A DNA stretch of 64,000 nt. Source: an uncultured Mycobacteriaceae bacterium. GTDB taxonomy: Bacteria > Actinomycetota > Actinomycetes > Mycobacteriales > Mycobacteriaceae. The translations under genes were made by a program, and so were the position numbers. The notes beneath the pieces are model-generated. The model saw nothing but the letters and a program-made list of their open reading frames with translations, had not been told where the DNA came from and did no database searches. The stretch covers positions 1-64,000 of the forward strand of contig CADEGF010000010.1 in NCBI GenBank assembly GCA_902826815.1. Reading direction: 5' to 3'. Below are positions 9,537 through 18,222 of this stretch, in pieces. Position 1 is the first letter of the stretch, and every line of letters begins with the position of its first letter.

Positions 9537-10625
9537 TCAGGACTGCTTGACGGTCGCCGCCACGGCTTCGGCGAACTCCCGGCAGCCGACGTTTCCGCCC
9601 ATGTCGGATGTGCTGATCCCTTGCGCGACGGTGTCTTCGACGCCACGCGCAATGAGCGATCCGGCCCGGCTCATCGCCTCGTCGCCATGCCGGGCACCGA
9701 GCCAGTCGAACAACATGGCGGTGGACAGGATCATCGCGATCGGGTTGGCGCGATCCTGCCCAGCGATATCGGGTGCCGAGCCGTGGGCCGCCTGCGCCAT
9801 CGCCCTGTCCCCGGATGCGTTGAGAGACGGTGCGATTCCGAGCGAGCCGGCCAACTCACCAGCCAGATCCGACAGGATGTCACCGAACATGTTCTCGGTG
9901 ACCAGAACGTCGAACTCGTTGGCACGCCGCACGAGATGCACCGTCATCGCATCGATGTGGTAGTCGTCGACACTGACGTCGGGATATTCCTTAGCGATTT
10001 CCCGGCACACGTCGCGGAACAGGCCTGTCGTCATCTTCAGAACGTTTGCCTTGTGCACGATGGTCACCTTCTTGCGCCGCCGCGACGCCCATTCGAACGC
10101 TTCGCGGGCGATCCGCTCACAAGCCTTTCGAGTGATGATGCCAAGGGCGATGGCAATGTCGGGCGTTGGCATGAACTCGCCGGTTCCGCGATAGGTGCTG
10201 CGGTCGGCGTAAAACCCTTCGGTGTTCTCCCGCATGATGACCAGGTCGGTATTCTTCACTACCGCGCTGCTGCCCGGAAAAGCCTTGGCGGGACGGACGT
10301 TTGCGTACAGGTCGAAATGCTTGCGGATCGTGCCGCTCGGGTTCAGCTCAGAGCGGAACGGCTCCGGGTACGCCGCGCTGTCGTGCGGGCCGAGCAACCA
10401 GCCGTCGGTTTCGGCGAGCGCCGCAAGCGTGCTCTTCGGCGTCGCCTCGTTGATTTCCTCGATCGCCTTGAAGCCGATGGGGAGCTCACGCCACTGAATC
10501 GGCGCGGCGCCACCGGCCTCGACAGCGGCCTCAGCGATGAGTACGGCTGCGGGAACGATCTCGGGACCGATGCCGTCACCGAGTAGCAGGCCGAGGGTGT
10601 AGCTGCGGGTAGCAGTGGTTGTCAC
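9537..10625 (-). CDS. Isocitrate/isopropylmalate/tartrate dehydrogenase-family enzyme
   Basis: A 362-residue NAD(P)-dependent beta-decarboxylating dehydrogenase. Family marks are LLGDGIGPE near the start, the substrate arginines in TIRKHFDLYANVRP, the loop RENTEGFYADR, and the metal and cofactor segment NMFGDILSDLAGELAGSLG. The substrate-recognition helix reads NPSGTIRK. That differs from the leucine-rich helix of LeuB, so leucine biosynthesis is unlikely; isocitrate, homoisocitrate, tartrate or methylmalate analogues are open. Such enzymes oxidise a 2-hydroxyl and lose the 3-carboxylate. It lies 19 bp after the ATPase gene and 22 bp before the aconitase. Confidence 0.85.
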   Translation of the reverse strand: MTTTATRSYTLGLLLGDGIGPEIVPAAVLIAEAAVEAGGAAPIQWRELPIGFKAIEEINEATPKSTLAALAETDGWLLGPHDSAAYPEPFRSELNPSGTIRKHFDLYANVRPAKAFPGSSAVVKNTDLVIMRENTEGFYADRSTYRGTGEFMPTPDIAIALGIITRKACERIAREAFEWASRRRKKVTIVHKANVLKMTTGLFRDVCREIAKEYPDVSVDDYHIDAMTVHLVRRANEFDVLVTENMFGDILSDLAGELAGSLGIAPSLNASGDRAMAQAAHGSAPDIAGQDRANPIAMILSTAMLFDWLGARHGDEAMSRAGSLIARGVEDTVAQGISTSDMGGNVGCREFAEAVAATVKQS

Positions 10626-10644
10626 TGGGCTTCCTTCTTCGTGG

Positions 10645-11775
10645 TCAGGTTGCGACGGTCAGCAATTCTTGGGCCTCGTCCGAAAGGACGTCGGCTTCGC
10701 GGTACAGGAGGCAGGCATCTGGTTCGACGCTCAGCCGGACCGGACCTGTTAGCCCACCGCGATCGCATACGACCTGCACGACCTTGTCGCCCAGCTTGAC
10801 GTCGTACTCGAACCGCGATCCGAGGTAGGACACCGTGAGCACTTCGGTGTCGAGGGTGTTGACACCGGGCGGGACCACAGTGTCCGGCGGGCACAGGCGC
10901 AGCTTCTCGGGCCGGATGGCGACCGTTATCGTTTGGCCCGCTGGCGTTTTCTGGTCCGTGTCCAGGCGCAGCGATTGCCCGTTGGCCGCCAGCTTCACAA
11001 CCACACCCGCGCTTTTCGACTCTTCGACCGTTGCCTCCAGGAAATTGCATCGGCCGATGAACGCGGCGACCTCGGCCGTCGCCGGAGACTCGTAGATCTC
11101 GGTCGGCGTCCCCACCTGAAGCATGCGACCACTCGACATCACCGCAATGCGGTCCGACAGCGCCAGCGCCTCGTCCTGGTCATGGGTCACGTAGACCGTG
11201 GTGATGCCCAGTTCCTCCTGCAGCCGCTTCAGCCAGGCCCGGGCCTGCTCGCGTAGCTTCGCGTCCAGGTTGGACAGCGGCTCATCGAGCAACAGAACCG
11301 TGGGCGAGTAGACCAACGCGCGGGCGAGCGCGACGCGCTGCTGCTGGCCGCCCGACAGCTGATGCGGGTAGCGGTCGCGCAGATGCGCCAGGCCCACCTT
11401 TTCCAGCGCGTCGTCGATGAGGCGGCGCTGTTCGCCCCTACCTATCTTGCGGATCTGCAGCGGCATCGCGAGGTTGTCGGCGATCGACTTGTGCGGCCAC
11501 AGCGCATACGACTGGAAGACCATACCTAGGTTTCGACCCTCGGGCGGGACGAACACCTTCCGCGAAGTATCGACGAAGGTGGTCTCCCCAACGGCGATCT
11601 GGCCACTGGTCGGCTGTTCCAGACCCGCAATGCAATTCAGCGTGGTGGACTTCCCACAGCCACTCGGGCCGAGCAGGGTGAAGAACTCGCCGTCCCGGAT
11701 GGTGAAGTCGACGTCGTCGAGAACCGTATTGGTTCCGAATTCTTTGTTGAGATGGCCTACCTTGACGTCAGGCAT
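10645..11775 (-). CDS. ABC transporter ATP-binding protein (FbpC/PotA class)
   Basis: A 376-residue import ATPase. Walker A GPSGCGKST is at residues 36-44, the Q-loop glutamine is near 88, the signature LSGGQQQR is at 140-147, Walker B VLLLDEP is at 160-166, and the switch histidine is His198. A C-terminal TOBE-like region of about 130 residues follows. This layout belongs to the Fe3+/polyamine/phosphonate/sugar class. The start overlaps the permease stop by 8 bp. With the fused permease and lipoprotein it completes an importer made from one operon under the GTTATAAC promoter. Confidence 0.92.
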   Translation of the reverse strand: MPDVKVGHLNKEFGTNTVLDDVDFTIRDGEFFTLLGPSGCGKSTTLNCIAGLEQPTSGQIAVGETTFVDTSRKVFVPPEGRNLGMVFQSYALWPHKSIADNLAMPLQIRKIGRGEQRRLIDDALEKVGLAHLRDRYPHQLSGGQQQRVALARALVYSPTVLLLDEPLSNLDAKLREQARAWLKRLQEELGITTVYVTHDQDEALALSDRIAVMSSGRMLQVGTPTEIYESPATAEVAAFIGRCNFLEATVEESKSAGVVVKLAANGQSLRLDTDQKTPAGQTITVAIRPEKLRLCPPDTVVPPGVNTLDTEVLTVSYLGSRFEYDVKLGDKVVQVVCDRGGLTGPVRLSVEPDACLLYREADVLSDEAQELLTVAT

Positions 11776-13543
11776 CGTTCTTACGTCCTCTCATGAGTAA
11801 CAGGCCCGCAAGCGCCACGAAGGCCGCGGTGATGGCGATTTGAATGGTGGCAAGCGCGGCGACCGAGCCGGTGTTCCCCTGCACCCACAGCTCGAGCATC
11901 GTGGTGCCGATGATGTTGGTCTTCGCGGAGCCGAGGAACACCGCGGGCGAATACTCCTTGAGCATCGTCACGAAGGTGAGGATCAGCGCGCCGGCGAAGG
12001 CCGGGGTGAGCAGACGCACGAGGATCCGGAAGAACGTCTTCAACCAGTCTGCACCCGCCACCCGTGCGGCATTGTCGAGTTCCTGACCGATCTGCATCAG
12101 CGAGGGCGCCAGGGAGCCGAAACCGCTTGGCAGAGCGCGTAAACCAAAGCCGATAATAAGCGCCCACAGGGTCCCCTGCACCAACGCGCCGGTGCCGAAA
12201 GGCGCAAACGCGAAGGCCCAGAAGAAGCCGATGCCCACGATGATTCCCGGCATCGCCTGCGGTGCCAGCGCCAAGTACTCCACGGCGCGGCGGAACCGGA
12301 AATTCGACCGCCTGGCGACCATGACGGCCATCAGGGCGATCAAACTGACGAGTACCGCGCCGAGCGCTGCGACGATCACGCTGTTCTTGATCGATTGCAC
12401 ATAAGCCGCGTAGGTGAACACTCGGTCGTAGTTGTTCATGGTCAGCGTCTTCAGCGGCGACTGCAGCGGAGTAAATATCAACGTGAACGATCGCATGACC
12501 AGGCCAACGATGGGCACCAACGCACCCATCACGACATAGAAGATGATGGCGCACAGGGTGATCCACTTGAGCCAACCGAGTTCGAGGAGACGTGGCCGGG
12601 TCGCCTTGCCGCGTACGGAAACGAAGCGTTGGGCGTCTTTGAGCAGCTTCGCCTGCAGCGCGACCAGGCCGATGGTGACGACCAGGATGATCGCCGAGGC
12701 GGCCCCGAGAACGCCGTAGTCGGGGTTGATGGACTGCAGGCCGTTCTTGAACAGGAAGGTCGAGAACACCTGAATGTTCACCGGCTGCCCGCACAGCAGG
12801 GGGACACTCAGCGTTTCGACGGACATGGAAATGACCAGGATGGAGCTGTAGACGATCGGCGGCCGCAGCATCGGCAGGATGACCTGGAAGATGATGCGCA
12901 GCGGACCCGCGCCACACACCTGGGCGGCGGACTCCAGGGCTGCGTCGCTCTGTCGCAATGCGTTGCCGCAGAACGTGTACGCGATCGGTGCGAGCGCGAC
13001 GGCCTCTGTCAGCGCCATGCCAGGAATCGAGTAAAGATTCCAGGGCAAGGTGCCAAGCACCTCCTGAACCTTGATGCTGACGAACCCCGACGGGCCGTAC
13101 ATCATGATCCAGCCGAAACCGAGGATGAGCGAGGAGATGAAGAACGGCCACTGCATGGCCGCCCCGAGAGCCCTGCCGCCCGGAAGCTTGGTCCGCACCA
13201 CCGCGATCGCCATGGGTACTGCGAGCACCAGCGTCAGAATCGTTGTCAGACCGGCGAAATAAATCGTGTTGAGCGCGACCTTGCCGAAGCCCGCTTCGGT
13301 GAACAGGCGCACATAGTTGTCGAGGCTGAGCACCCCGCCCGCCTCGTACAGCGGCCTGTCGAGGAATGACTGGTACAGGGTGGGCACGACGGGTGCCAAG
13401 ACCAAAACCGCGAGAAAAATCAGGACTGCGTACTGCAGCCACAGCCCTCGTCCCATGCCGAGGAATTTGCGGTATCGGGGGGCCGGGTGGCCCCCCGATA
13501 CCGAATCTCGGACGGCCGGCGGCGGAGACGTCGTCGTCGTCAT
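11768..13543 (-). CDS. Fused ABC transporter permease (FbpB type)
   Basis: A 591-residue inner-membrane protein with about twelve hydrophobic segments in two halves. Each half ends in a permease loop (EAVALAPIAYTFCGNALRQ in the first; a partial counterpart after LDNAARVAGADWLKTF in the second). This is the fused two-domain permease of the iron/2-aminoethylphosphonate class, so no second permease gene is needed. The ATG at 13543 has AAGGA 10 bases upstream. Codons 14-24 form a perfect 14-bp stem (13471-13502). A start at Met30 would move that stem into the leader but has no visible ribosome site. Confidence 0.9.
   Translation of the reverse strand: MTTTTSPPPAVRDSVSGGHPAPRYRKFLGMGRGLWLQYAVLIFLAVLVLAPVVPTLYQSFLDRPLYEAGGVLSLDNYVRLFTEAGFGKVALNTIYFAGLTTILTLVLAVPMAIAVVRTKLPGGRALGAAMQWPFFISSLILGFGWIMMYGPSGFVSIKVQEVLGTLPWNLYSIPGMALTEAVALAPIAYTFCGNALRQSDAALESAAQVCGAGPLRIIFQVILPMLRPPIVYSSILVISMSVETLSVPLLCGQPVNIQVFSTFLFKNGLQSINPDYGVLGAASAIILVVTIGLVALQAKLLKDAQRFVSVRGKATRPRLLELGWLKWITLCAIIFYVVMGALVPIVGLVMRSFTLIFTPLQSPLKTLTMNNYDRVFTYAAYVQSIKNSVIVAALGAVLVSLIALMAVMVARRSNFRFRRAVEYLALAPQAMPGIIVGIGFFWAFAFAPFGTGALVQGTLWALIIGFGLRALPSGFGSLAPSLMQIGQELDNAARVAGADWLKTFFRILVRLLTPAFAGALILTFVTMLKEYSPAVFLGSAKTNIIGTTMLELWVQGNTGSVAALATIQIAITAAFVALAGLLLMRGRKNDA
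13471..13502. repeat. Perfect 14-bp stem-loop at the permease 5' end
   Basis: Arms at 13471-13484 and 13489-13502 are exact reverse complements around a GGGT loop; the arm begins GGTATCGG and is GC-rich. It lies about 40-70 nt into the permease coding sequence, just after the binding-protein gene in transcript order. No T-run follows, so it is not a classical terminator. It could hold back polymerase or ribosomes and lower permease expression relative to the binding protein. Confidence 0.7.
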
Positions 13544-13574
13544 CGCAATACTGTCCTTCGTATCCTTTGTCGAC

Positions 13575-14744
13575 CTAGCGGCCGAGCAAGCCGTCCCAGC
13601 GGTCGGTGAACTCCTTCACCTTGTCCTCTGGAACCTTCGTGTAGGCCACGTCGATGACGTTCTCTTCGCCGACGGCTTGGACCAGTTCGTGATAGGTGTG
13701 CCTGCCGTCGGTCGCTTCGATTCCATCACGGTACGAAGTCAGTCCACCCTCGGCGACGGCGCGTTGGCCCTCCTCCGAGAGAACGAAGTCGACGAAGAGT
13801 TTGGCGGTGGCGGGATGCGGTGCCTTGGCAGGGATTCCGATGCCGCGGGGCAGCACGACGGTTCCGTCGTCGTAGAAGGACAGGCCAAGAAGGCCACCGC
13901 TGTCGTCGACCTTCGGATAGGCCGGCGCGGCGCTGATGAACAGGCCGGCCAGGTATTCACCGGAGGTGATCTTCTCCAGCTGCGTACCGGACGAGGTCTC
14001 GGCCTTCGCCATCGGAAGAACCTTGTCGAGCGTGGAACAGGAGTCGGGTCGCGCACTGGTGAACGCATGCGAGATGGTGAATCCGAACGCGCCGTTGACA
14101 TCACGCGTGGTGATCTTGCCCTGATACTTGCCGGGATCCTTGGCGACGATGTCGGCCAGGCTCTTGAGACCTGTCGGCTTCTCTGTCATCAACGAGGTGT
14201 TGTAGATGATGGAGATCGGGTCCATCGACATCGAGTAGACGTTCGGCATCAGCGTCGCCTGCTTCGGGAGCTTGGCCACCTCCGGCGAGCTGTATGCCAT
14301 CAGGGTTCCCGGCCTCTCGCCGAAGTCGGCCCACGCCTGAGCGGCATTGGAGACGACGATGTCGGCAGGCGATCCGGCAGTGGCCTGCTCGCTGAGCACC
14401 CGCTGGAAGACCTCGTCGCTGTCCAGGTTGTTGGCTGGGATCTCGCCGACCCACGGGTACTTCTTCTTGAAGTCCCGGAAGATCGGGTCCCAGTTCTCCT
14501 GGTCGGTGTTGGAGTAGATCGTCAACGTCCCGCCCTCGTTCTTGGACGCTTCGATGAGGTCCTTGTACTCCGCGGGGTAGTAGTCGGGCGCCTCGCCGGT
14601 CTTCACGACGTTGTTGGCGCCTGGATCCGTGGACTCACCGGATCCGCACGCGGTGAGTGCCATGGAAATGGCCACGCCGAACACCGCTGCGAAGCGGATC
14701 ATGCGACGCCCGCTCCCTGAGGTGTTCCGGGGGACTGACTTCAT
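13575..14744 (-). CDS. ABC transporter substrate-binding lipoprotein (Fe3+-type fold)
   Basis: A 389-residue extracellular binding protein. A lipoprotein signal runs to the lipobox LTAC (Cys about residue 31). The mature part starts GSGESTD and has the class F features of periplasmic Fe3+/polyamine/phosphonate binders (LTIYSNTDQENWDPIFRDF, then DIVVSNAAQAW). The ATG at 14744 was chosen because AAGGAGG lies at 14752-14758, leaving out a 10-codon in-frame extension. It is the first gene of a five- or six-gene operon ending with aconitase or the PLD-family gene. The ligand may be a hydroxy-acid or its metal chelate, which is inference. Confidence 0.9.
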   Translation of the reverse strand: MKSVPRNTSGSGRRMIRFAAVFGVAISMALTACGSGESTDPGANNVVKTGEAPDYYPAEYKDLIEASKNEGGTLTIYSNTDQENWDPIFRDFKKKYPWVGEIPANNLDSDEVFQRVLSEQATAGSPADIVVSNAAQAWADFGERPGTLMAYSSPEVAKLPKQATLMPNVYSMSMDPISIIYNTSLMTEKPTGLKSLADIVAKDPGKYQGKITTRDVNGAFGFTISHAFTSARPDSCSTLDKVLPMAKAETSSGTQLEKITSGEYLAGLFISAAPAYPKVDDSGGLLGLSFYDDGTVVLPRGIGIPAKAPHPATAKLFVDFVLSEEGQRAVAEGGLTSYRDGIEATDGRHTYHELVQAVGEENVIDVAYTKVPEDKVKEFTDRWDGLLGR

Positions 14745-14804
14745 GCTCTTCCTCCTTGAAGGTGAGGTCCACAACTGGAGAGTCGACCTCTTGTGTGCCC
14801 GCTC

Positions 14805-14834
14805 ACGGTAGGAGGTTATAACCTACAACGTCAA
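14805..14834 (-). promoter_or_regulatory. Importer-operon promoter with GTTATAAC operator in its spacer
   Basis: Read on the minus strand, TTGACG (14829-14834) and TACCGT (14805-14810) are separated by 18 bp, a good mycobacterial -35/-10 pair. The spacer contains the perfect dyad AGGTTATAACCT (14813-14824). A bound regulator would cover the promoter, the classic repression layout. The same GTTATAAC core recurs at the regulator's own promoter. Confidence 0.7.
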
Positions 14835-14935
14835 GCGTCTGTCTCGATTCGGAAACCACTCATCGCTTTGAACAGTACTTATAGAGCGCAATTTGCTTGG
14901 TTCAAGCGGCGACACCACAGGCGAAAGACTAGCGT

Positions 14936-14965
14936 TAACCTGGAATCTTGCTGTACGTTATAACG
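14936..14965 (+). promoter_or_regulatory. gntR-arm promoter with GTTATAAC operator over the -10 box
   Basis: TTAACT (14936-14941) and TATAAC (14959-14964) are 17 bp apart. The perfect dyad CGTTATAACG (14956-14965) covers the -10 box and ends 21 bp before the ATG at 14987. It shares its 8-bp core with the dyad at 14813-14824, 141 bp away, so one regulator probably controls both arms, including itself. Confidence 0.7.
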
Positions 14966-14986
14966 AGTCTGGAAGAGAGGTGGCCG

Positions 14987-15667
14987 ATGTCGCAGCCCGC
15001 TGAACTGTTCGAAACCAAGAGCGACTTCGCGTACCGACAGGTGCGCGACCGGATCCTGTCGGGCCAACTCCAACCCGGAGCCGTCATTCAGCAGCGCGAG
15101 CTCGCGGGCCAGATCGGAATCAGCACCACCCCGCTACGCGAGGCGCTGAGGCGCCTCAAGAGCGAAGGGCTGGTGGAGCTCGACGCGCACCGCGATGCAC
15201 GGATTGCCCCTCTTCGCGCCGAGGAGGCCAGGGATTTACTCGAGCTGCGCAAGTCGCTGGATCCACTCGCTGCAGGCCTGGCCGCGCAACGGCGGACCAA
15301 CACTGATATTCAGGCAATCCGCGCCACGCTCGCCGGTGTCGAACCGCTCCCAACGCCTCCGGTCATCGAACAGCTCGTCGCGCACCGCAACTTCCACGCC
15401 GCCGTCTATCGCGCCAGCCACAACGATCTGCTGATCGAGTCGCTGGAAGGGCTGTGGGACAAGGCCGACCGGTACCGGCGCCTCGCGTTGCAGACCGAAC
15501 GGAGCCAGGCCGCGCGCGACCAGAAGGCGAATGAACACGAGCTGTTGGTGGACTACATCGCCGCAGGCGACAGCGAGGCGGCAGCCAACGTGATGCGCGC
15601 CCACATCGACACCAGCCTTGGGGCCGCCGCGGTTTGGCGCCTCGGCCACGAGGCCGCGGGAGAGTAG
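14987..15667 (+). CDS. GntR/FCD-family transcriptional regulator
   Basis: A 226-residue regulator with an N-terminal winged helix (about residues 10-75, with PLREALRRLKSEGLVEL typical of GntR) and a C-terminal FCD helical domain. That domain's metal and ligand residues include RNFHAAVY and the late HELLVDYIAAGD. FCD regulators usually sense organic acids and repress until the ligand binds. The ATG at 14987 follows GAGAGG; the longer frame from 14948 would read through the operator. It heads the right arm and faces the importer operon, with matching dyads in both promoters, so local control of both arms is strongly suggested. Confidence 0.92.
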   Translation: MSQPAELFETKSDFAYRQVRDRILSGQLQPGAVIQQRELAGQIGISTTPLREALRRLKSEGLVELDAHRDARIAPLRAEEARDLLELRKSLDPLAAGLAAQRRTNTDIQAIRATLAGVEPLPTPPVIEQLVAHRNFHAAVYRASHNDLLIESLEGLWDKADRYRRLALQTERSQAARDQKANEHELLVDYIAAGDSEAAANVMRAHIDTSLGAAAVWRLGHEAAGE

Positions 15668-15674
15668 CACCGTC

Positions 15675-16349
15675 GTGAGCTACAAGCCCGTTATCGCGGC
15701 CGTGCATGCCAGTTCCGCGTCGATCGCCCCGCTGCGAGCCGCCTTGGCAGCAGCAGTACCTGGCGCCCAGATGTGGAACATCATCGACGACCGGCTCGGC
15801 TCGGACGCCGATGCGGTTGGCGGGGTGCTGACGCCGCCGCTGCGCGACCGCATGCTCAGCCTGGTCCGCCACGGAGTCGACGGTGGTGCCGATGCCGTGG
15901 TGATCGCATGCTCGATGTACGGCGACGTCCGCGAGATCGCCGAGAAGCTCTACACTGCACCGGTTTTCGCTTCCGATACCGACATGATGGCCGATATCGT
16001 GGCCGCCGCACCACGCCGCGTCGCAGTGGTGGCCTCACTGCAGGGCGCAGCCGCCGACACCACCGCGCGGCTCAGTGCAGCGCTGGAAGGCGTCACGCCG
16101 GCCGCAGAGGTGGTTCCGGTGTTCTGCGACGGCGCTGCGGAGGCCGCTGCCCGCGCTGACATCCCCGCGCTCGTAAACGCGCTGTCCGCCGGGCTGGAAC
16201 AGACCGACGGCCCGTTCGACATCGTCGCTATCGCGCAATACTCACTGAGCCCTGCGGCAGACGAACTCGCCGCCAAACTCGGACTCCCGGTGGCCGCGCC
16301 CACCCAGGCCGCCGCGCGTGCGATCGCACGCCGCCTCGGACGATCGTGA
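15675..16349 (+). CDS. Asp/Glu/hydantoin racemase-fold protein
   Basis: A 224-residue protein of the Asp/Glu racemase fold, starting at GTG 15675, 8 bp after gntR. The first catalytic-type cysteine is present (VVIACSMYGDV, about residue 79). The position of the second cysteine reads IVAIAQYSLSPAADE, with glutamine instead. Two-base proton transfer as in glutamate racemase is therefore unlikely. A one-cysteine isomerase or decarboxylase-type reaction, or a non-racemase role, is more consistent. The GTGA overlap with the DUF1537 kinase places it firmly in the sugar-acid pathway. Confidence 0.75.
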   Translation: MSYKPVIAAVHASSASIAPLRAALAAAVPGAQMWNIIDDRLGSDADAVGGVLTPPLRDRMLSLVRHGVDGGADAVVIACSMYGDVREIAEKLYTAPVFASDTDMMADIVAAAPRRVAVVASLQGAAADTTARLSAALEGVTPAAEVVPVFCDGAAEAAARADIPALVNALSAGLEQTDGPFDIVAIAQYSLSPAADELAAKLGLPVAAPTQAAARAIARRLGRS

Positions 16350-17602
16350 GCGGGGCGACGATCGGCTGCATCGCCGACGACTACACGGGCGGCACCGATG
16401 TCGCGGCAGCATTCCGCAGGCAAGGCCTACGGACAGTCCTGTTCTTCGGACCGCCCGACGAAGACGCAGCGATCGATGACTGCGACGCAATAGTGGTGGC
16501 GCTGAAGAGTCGGGCGCTCGACGCAGCCGCTGCGGTGAAATCGTCGCTGGCCGCCCGCGATTGGCTGGTGTCCGAGGCGGCGGTCCGCACCATCTACTTC
16601 AAGTACTGCTCCACCTTCGATTCGACCGCCGCTGGAAACATCGGCCCGGTCACCGATGCACTACTGGACGCCGCGGGCGCATCGCTGACCGTGGTATGTC
16701 CCGCGACTCCTGAGCACGGGCGCACGGTGTACCAGGGTCATCTGTTCGTGGCCGACCAGCTGTTGTCGGAATCGTCGATGCGCAATCACCCGTTGACGCC
16801 GATGACCGACTCCTATCTGCCTCGGCTGATGGCCGCCCAGACACCGCATCCGGTGAGACTGGTCAACTGGCAACAGATTCGCAACGGGCAGCGTGCTGTA
16901 GAGGGCGAGCTTCGCAAGGCGGCAGGCGACGGTGCCCGTCATATCGTTGTGGACGCCATCGACGATGACGATCTCACGATCATTGCTCGCGCCGTCCAGG
17001 GAATGACGGTCATCACCGGAGCAGCAGGATTGGCAGGCGCGCTCGGCAGGGTCGTTCACGCTAACAACCGCGACACCTCCAGCAGTGCACCGGTTCCCGC
17101 ACCGTACGGCGCCACGGTGATACTTGCGGGCAGCTGCTCGAAGGCAACCCTCGGCCAGGTCGCTCATGCGCGGGAGCGGTTCGCGTCATTCCGGTTGGAT
17201 CCCCGCACGGTCACCACGCCCGGCGAGCTGTTCGATCCGGCGTTGGCGTGGCTGCGCGAGCACCTCGGCGACGAACCGGTGATGATCTATTCTTCGGCGC
17301 CCGCCGAGGACCGCGGACCGGCCGCCCCGGACGTCGCCGATCAGCTCGAGGCCACCATGGGCGCGCTCGCCAAGGCGGCCACCGAGGCAGGGGCCCGCCG
17401 CGTCGTGGTGGCGGGCGGCGAAACCTCCGGCGCGGTTGTCGACGCACTCCGCGTGAAATCCGTTGTGATCGACGCCGAAGCCGACCGCGGTGTGCCATGG
17501 TGCAGCACCCCCGACCACCGCATCTCGCTGCTGCTGAAGTCGGGCAACTTCGGCAAGCCCGACCTGCTCGTCCGGGCGGCGACAAGCGAGACGCTCTCAT
17601 GA
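16346..17602 (+). CDS. otnK: Four-carbon acid sugar kinase (DUF1537, OtnK family)
   Basis: A 418-residue kinase of the DUF1537 family. Motifs seen are the N-terminal IADDYTGGTD, KYCSTFDSTAAGNIG, EHGRTVYQGHLFVADQLLSES, and the C-terminal nucleotide segment VVAGGETSGAVV. Characterised members phosphorylate 3-oxo-tetronates (from threonate or erythronate) at O4, feeding an OtnC-type aldolase. It overlaps the racemase-like gene by GTGA and the aldolase gene by ATGA. The adjacent aldolase makes a 3-oxo-acid phosphorylation step very likely, but the exact acid is not given by sequence. Confidence 0.88.
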   Translation: MSGATIGCIADDYTGGTDVAAAFRRQGLRTVLFFGPPDEDAAIDDCDAIVVALKSRALDAAAAVKSSLAARDWLVSEAAVRTIYFKYCSTFDSTAAGNIGPVTDALLDAAGASLTVVCPATPEHGRTVYQGHLFVADQLLSESSMRNHPLTPMTDSYLPRLMAAQTPHPVRLVNWQQIRNGQRAVEGELRKAAGDGARHIVVDAIDDDDLTIIARAVQGMTVITGAAGLAGALGRVVHANNRDTSSSAPVPAPYGATVILAGSCSKATLGQVAHARERFASFRLDPRTVTTPGELFDPALAWLREHLGDEPVMIYSSAPAEDRGPAAPDVADQLEATMGALAKAATEAGARRVVVAGGETSGAVVDALRVKSVVIDAEADRGVPWCSTPDHRISLLLKSGNFGKPDLLVRAATSETLS

Positions 17603-18222
17603 GCGTCGCCGCCGACATCGTGGAACTGGGTGCGTCGTTCTTCCGCCGCGGGCTGACCTTCGGACGAACGGGAAACCTCAGCGCGCTCGACGATGACGGG
17701 ACCGTCATCATGACGCCGACCGGCGTCAGCCTCGAGCGGCTGCGCATCGACTCGCTATCCAGACTCGACCCCACCGGAAGACACATCGTTGGCCCGCTCC
17801 CGACGAAAGAGGCGTTCCTTCATCTTGCGTTCTATCGTGCCCGGCCCCATGCCCGCGCGGTCGTGCACACCCACAGCACGTACTCCGCCGCAGTGTCGTG
17901 TCTCCGCGATGTCGATCCCACCAATGCACTCCCGGTCCTGACGGCGTACTACGCCATGCGGGTCGGCGCGCTCCCGCTGCTGCCCTATCACGCGCCGGGA
18001 GACGAAACCCTTGGCGCGGTAGCGCAATCCGCTGCCGAGAGACACCACGCCCTGCTGCTGGCCAACCACGGGCCGATCGTCGCGGGCGATGATCTGGCGA
18101 GCGCAGCAGAAGCGCTCGAAGAGATCGAGGAGACGGCCAAGCTGTTCCTGCTGCTGCGCGGCAGCCCGGTGAATCCCGTAACCGACGACGAAGTCCAACG
18201 ACTGAGCGGACTGTACCGATGA
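17599..18222 (+). CDS. otnC: Class II aldolase/adducin-family decarboxylase (OtnC type)
   Basis: A 207-residue zinc aldolase of the adducin fold. The phosphate-binding GNLSAL lies near residues 25-30, a catalytic-type glutamate in PTKEAFLH, and zinc histidines at His90, His92 (HTHST) and His157 (ANHGP). OtnC enzymes decarboxylate 3-oxo-tetronate 4-phosphate to dihydroxyacetone phosphate, linking the pathway to glycolysis. The ATG overlaps the kinase stop by ATGA and its own stop overlaps the dehydrogenase the same way. Fuculose-phosphate-aldolase-like chemistry is the main alternative. Confidence 0.88.
   Translation: MSVAADIVELGASFFRRGLTFGRTGNLSALDDDGTVIMTPTGVSLERLRIDSLSRLDPTGRHIVGPLPTKEAFLHLAFYRARPHARAVVHTHSTYSAAVSCLRDVDPTNALPVLTAYYAMRVGALPLLPYHAPGDETLGAVAQSAAERHHALLLANHGPIVAGDDLASAAEALEEIEETAKLFLLLRGSPVNPVTDDEVQRLSGLYR

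Noticed and set aside
9462-10586. Plus-strand frame opposite the isocitrate-type dehydrogenase
   Set aside because: No motif; the minus-strand enzyme is unambiguous.
13471-13502. Hairpin considered as a rho-independent terminator
   Set aside because: No T-run on either strand and it lies within coding sequence.
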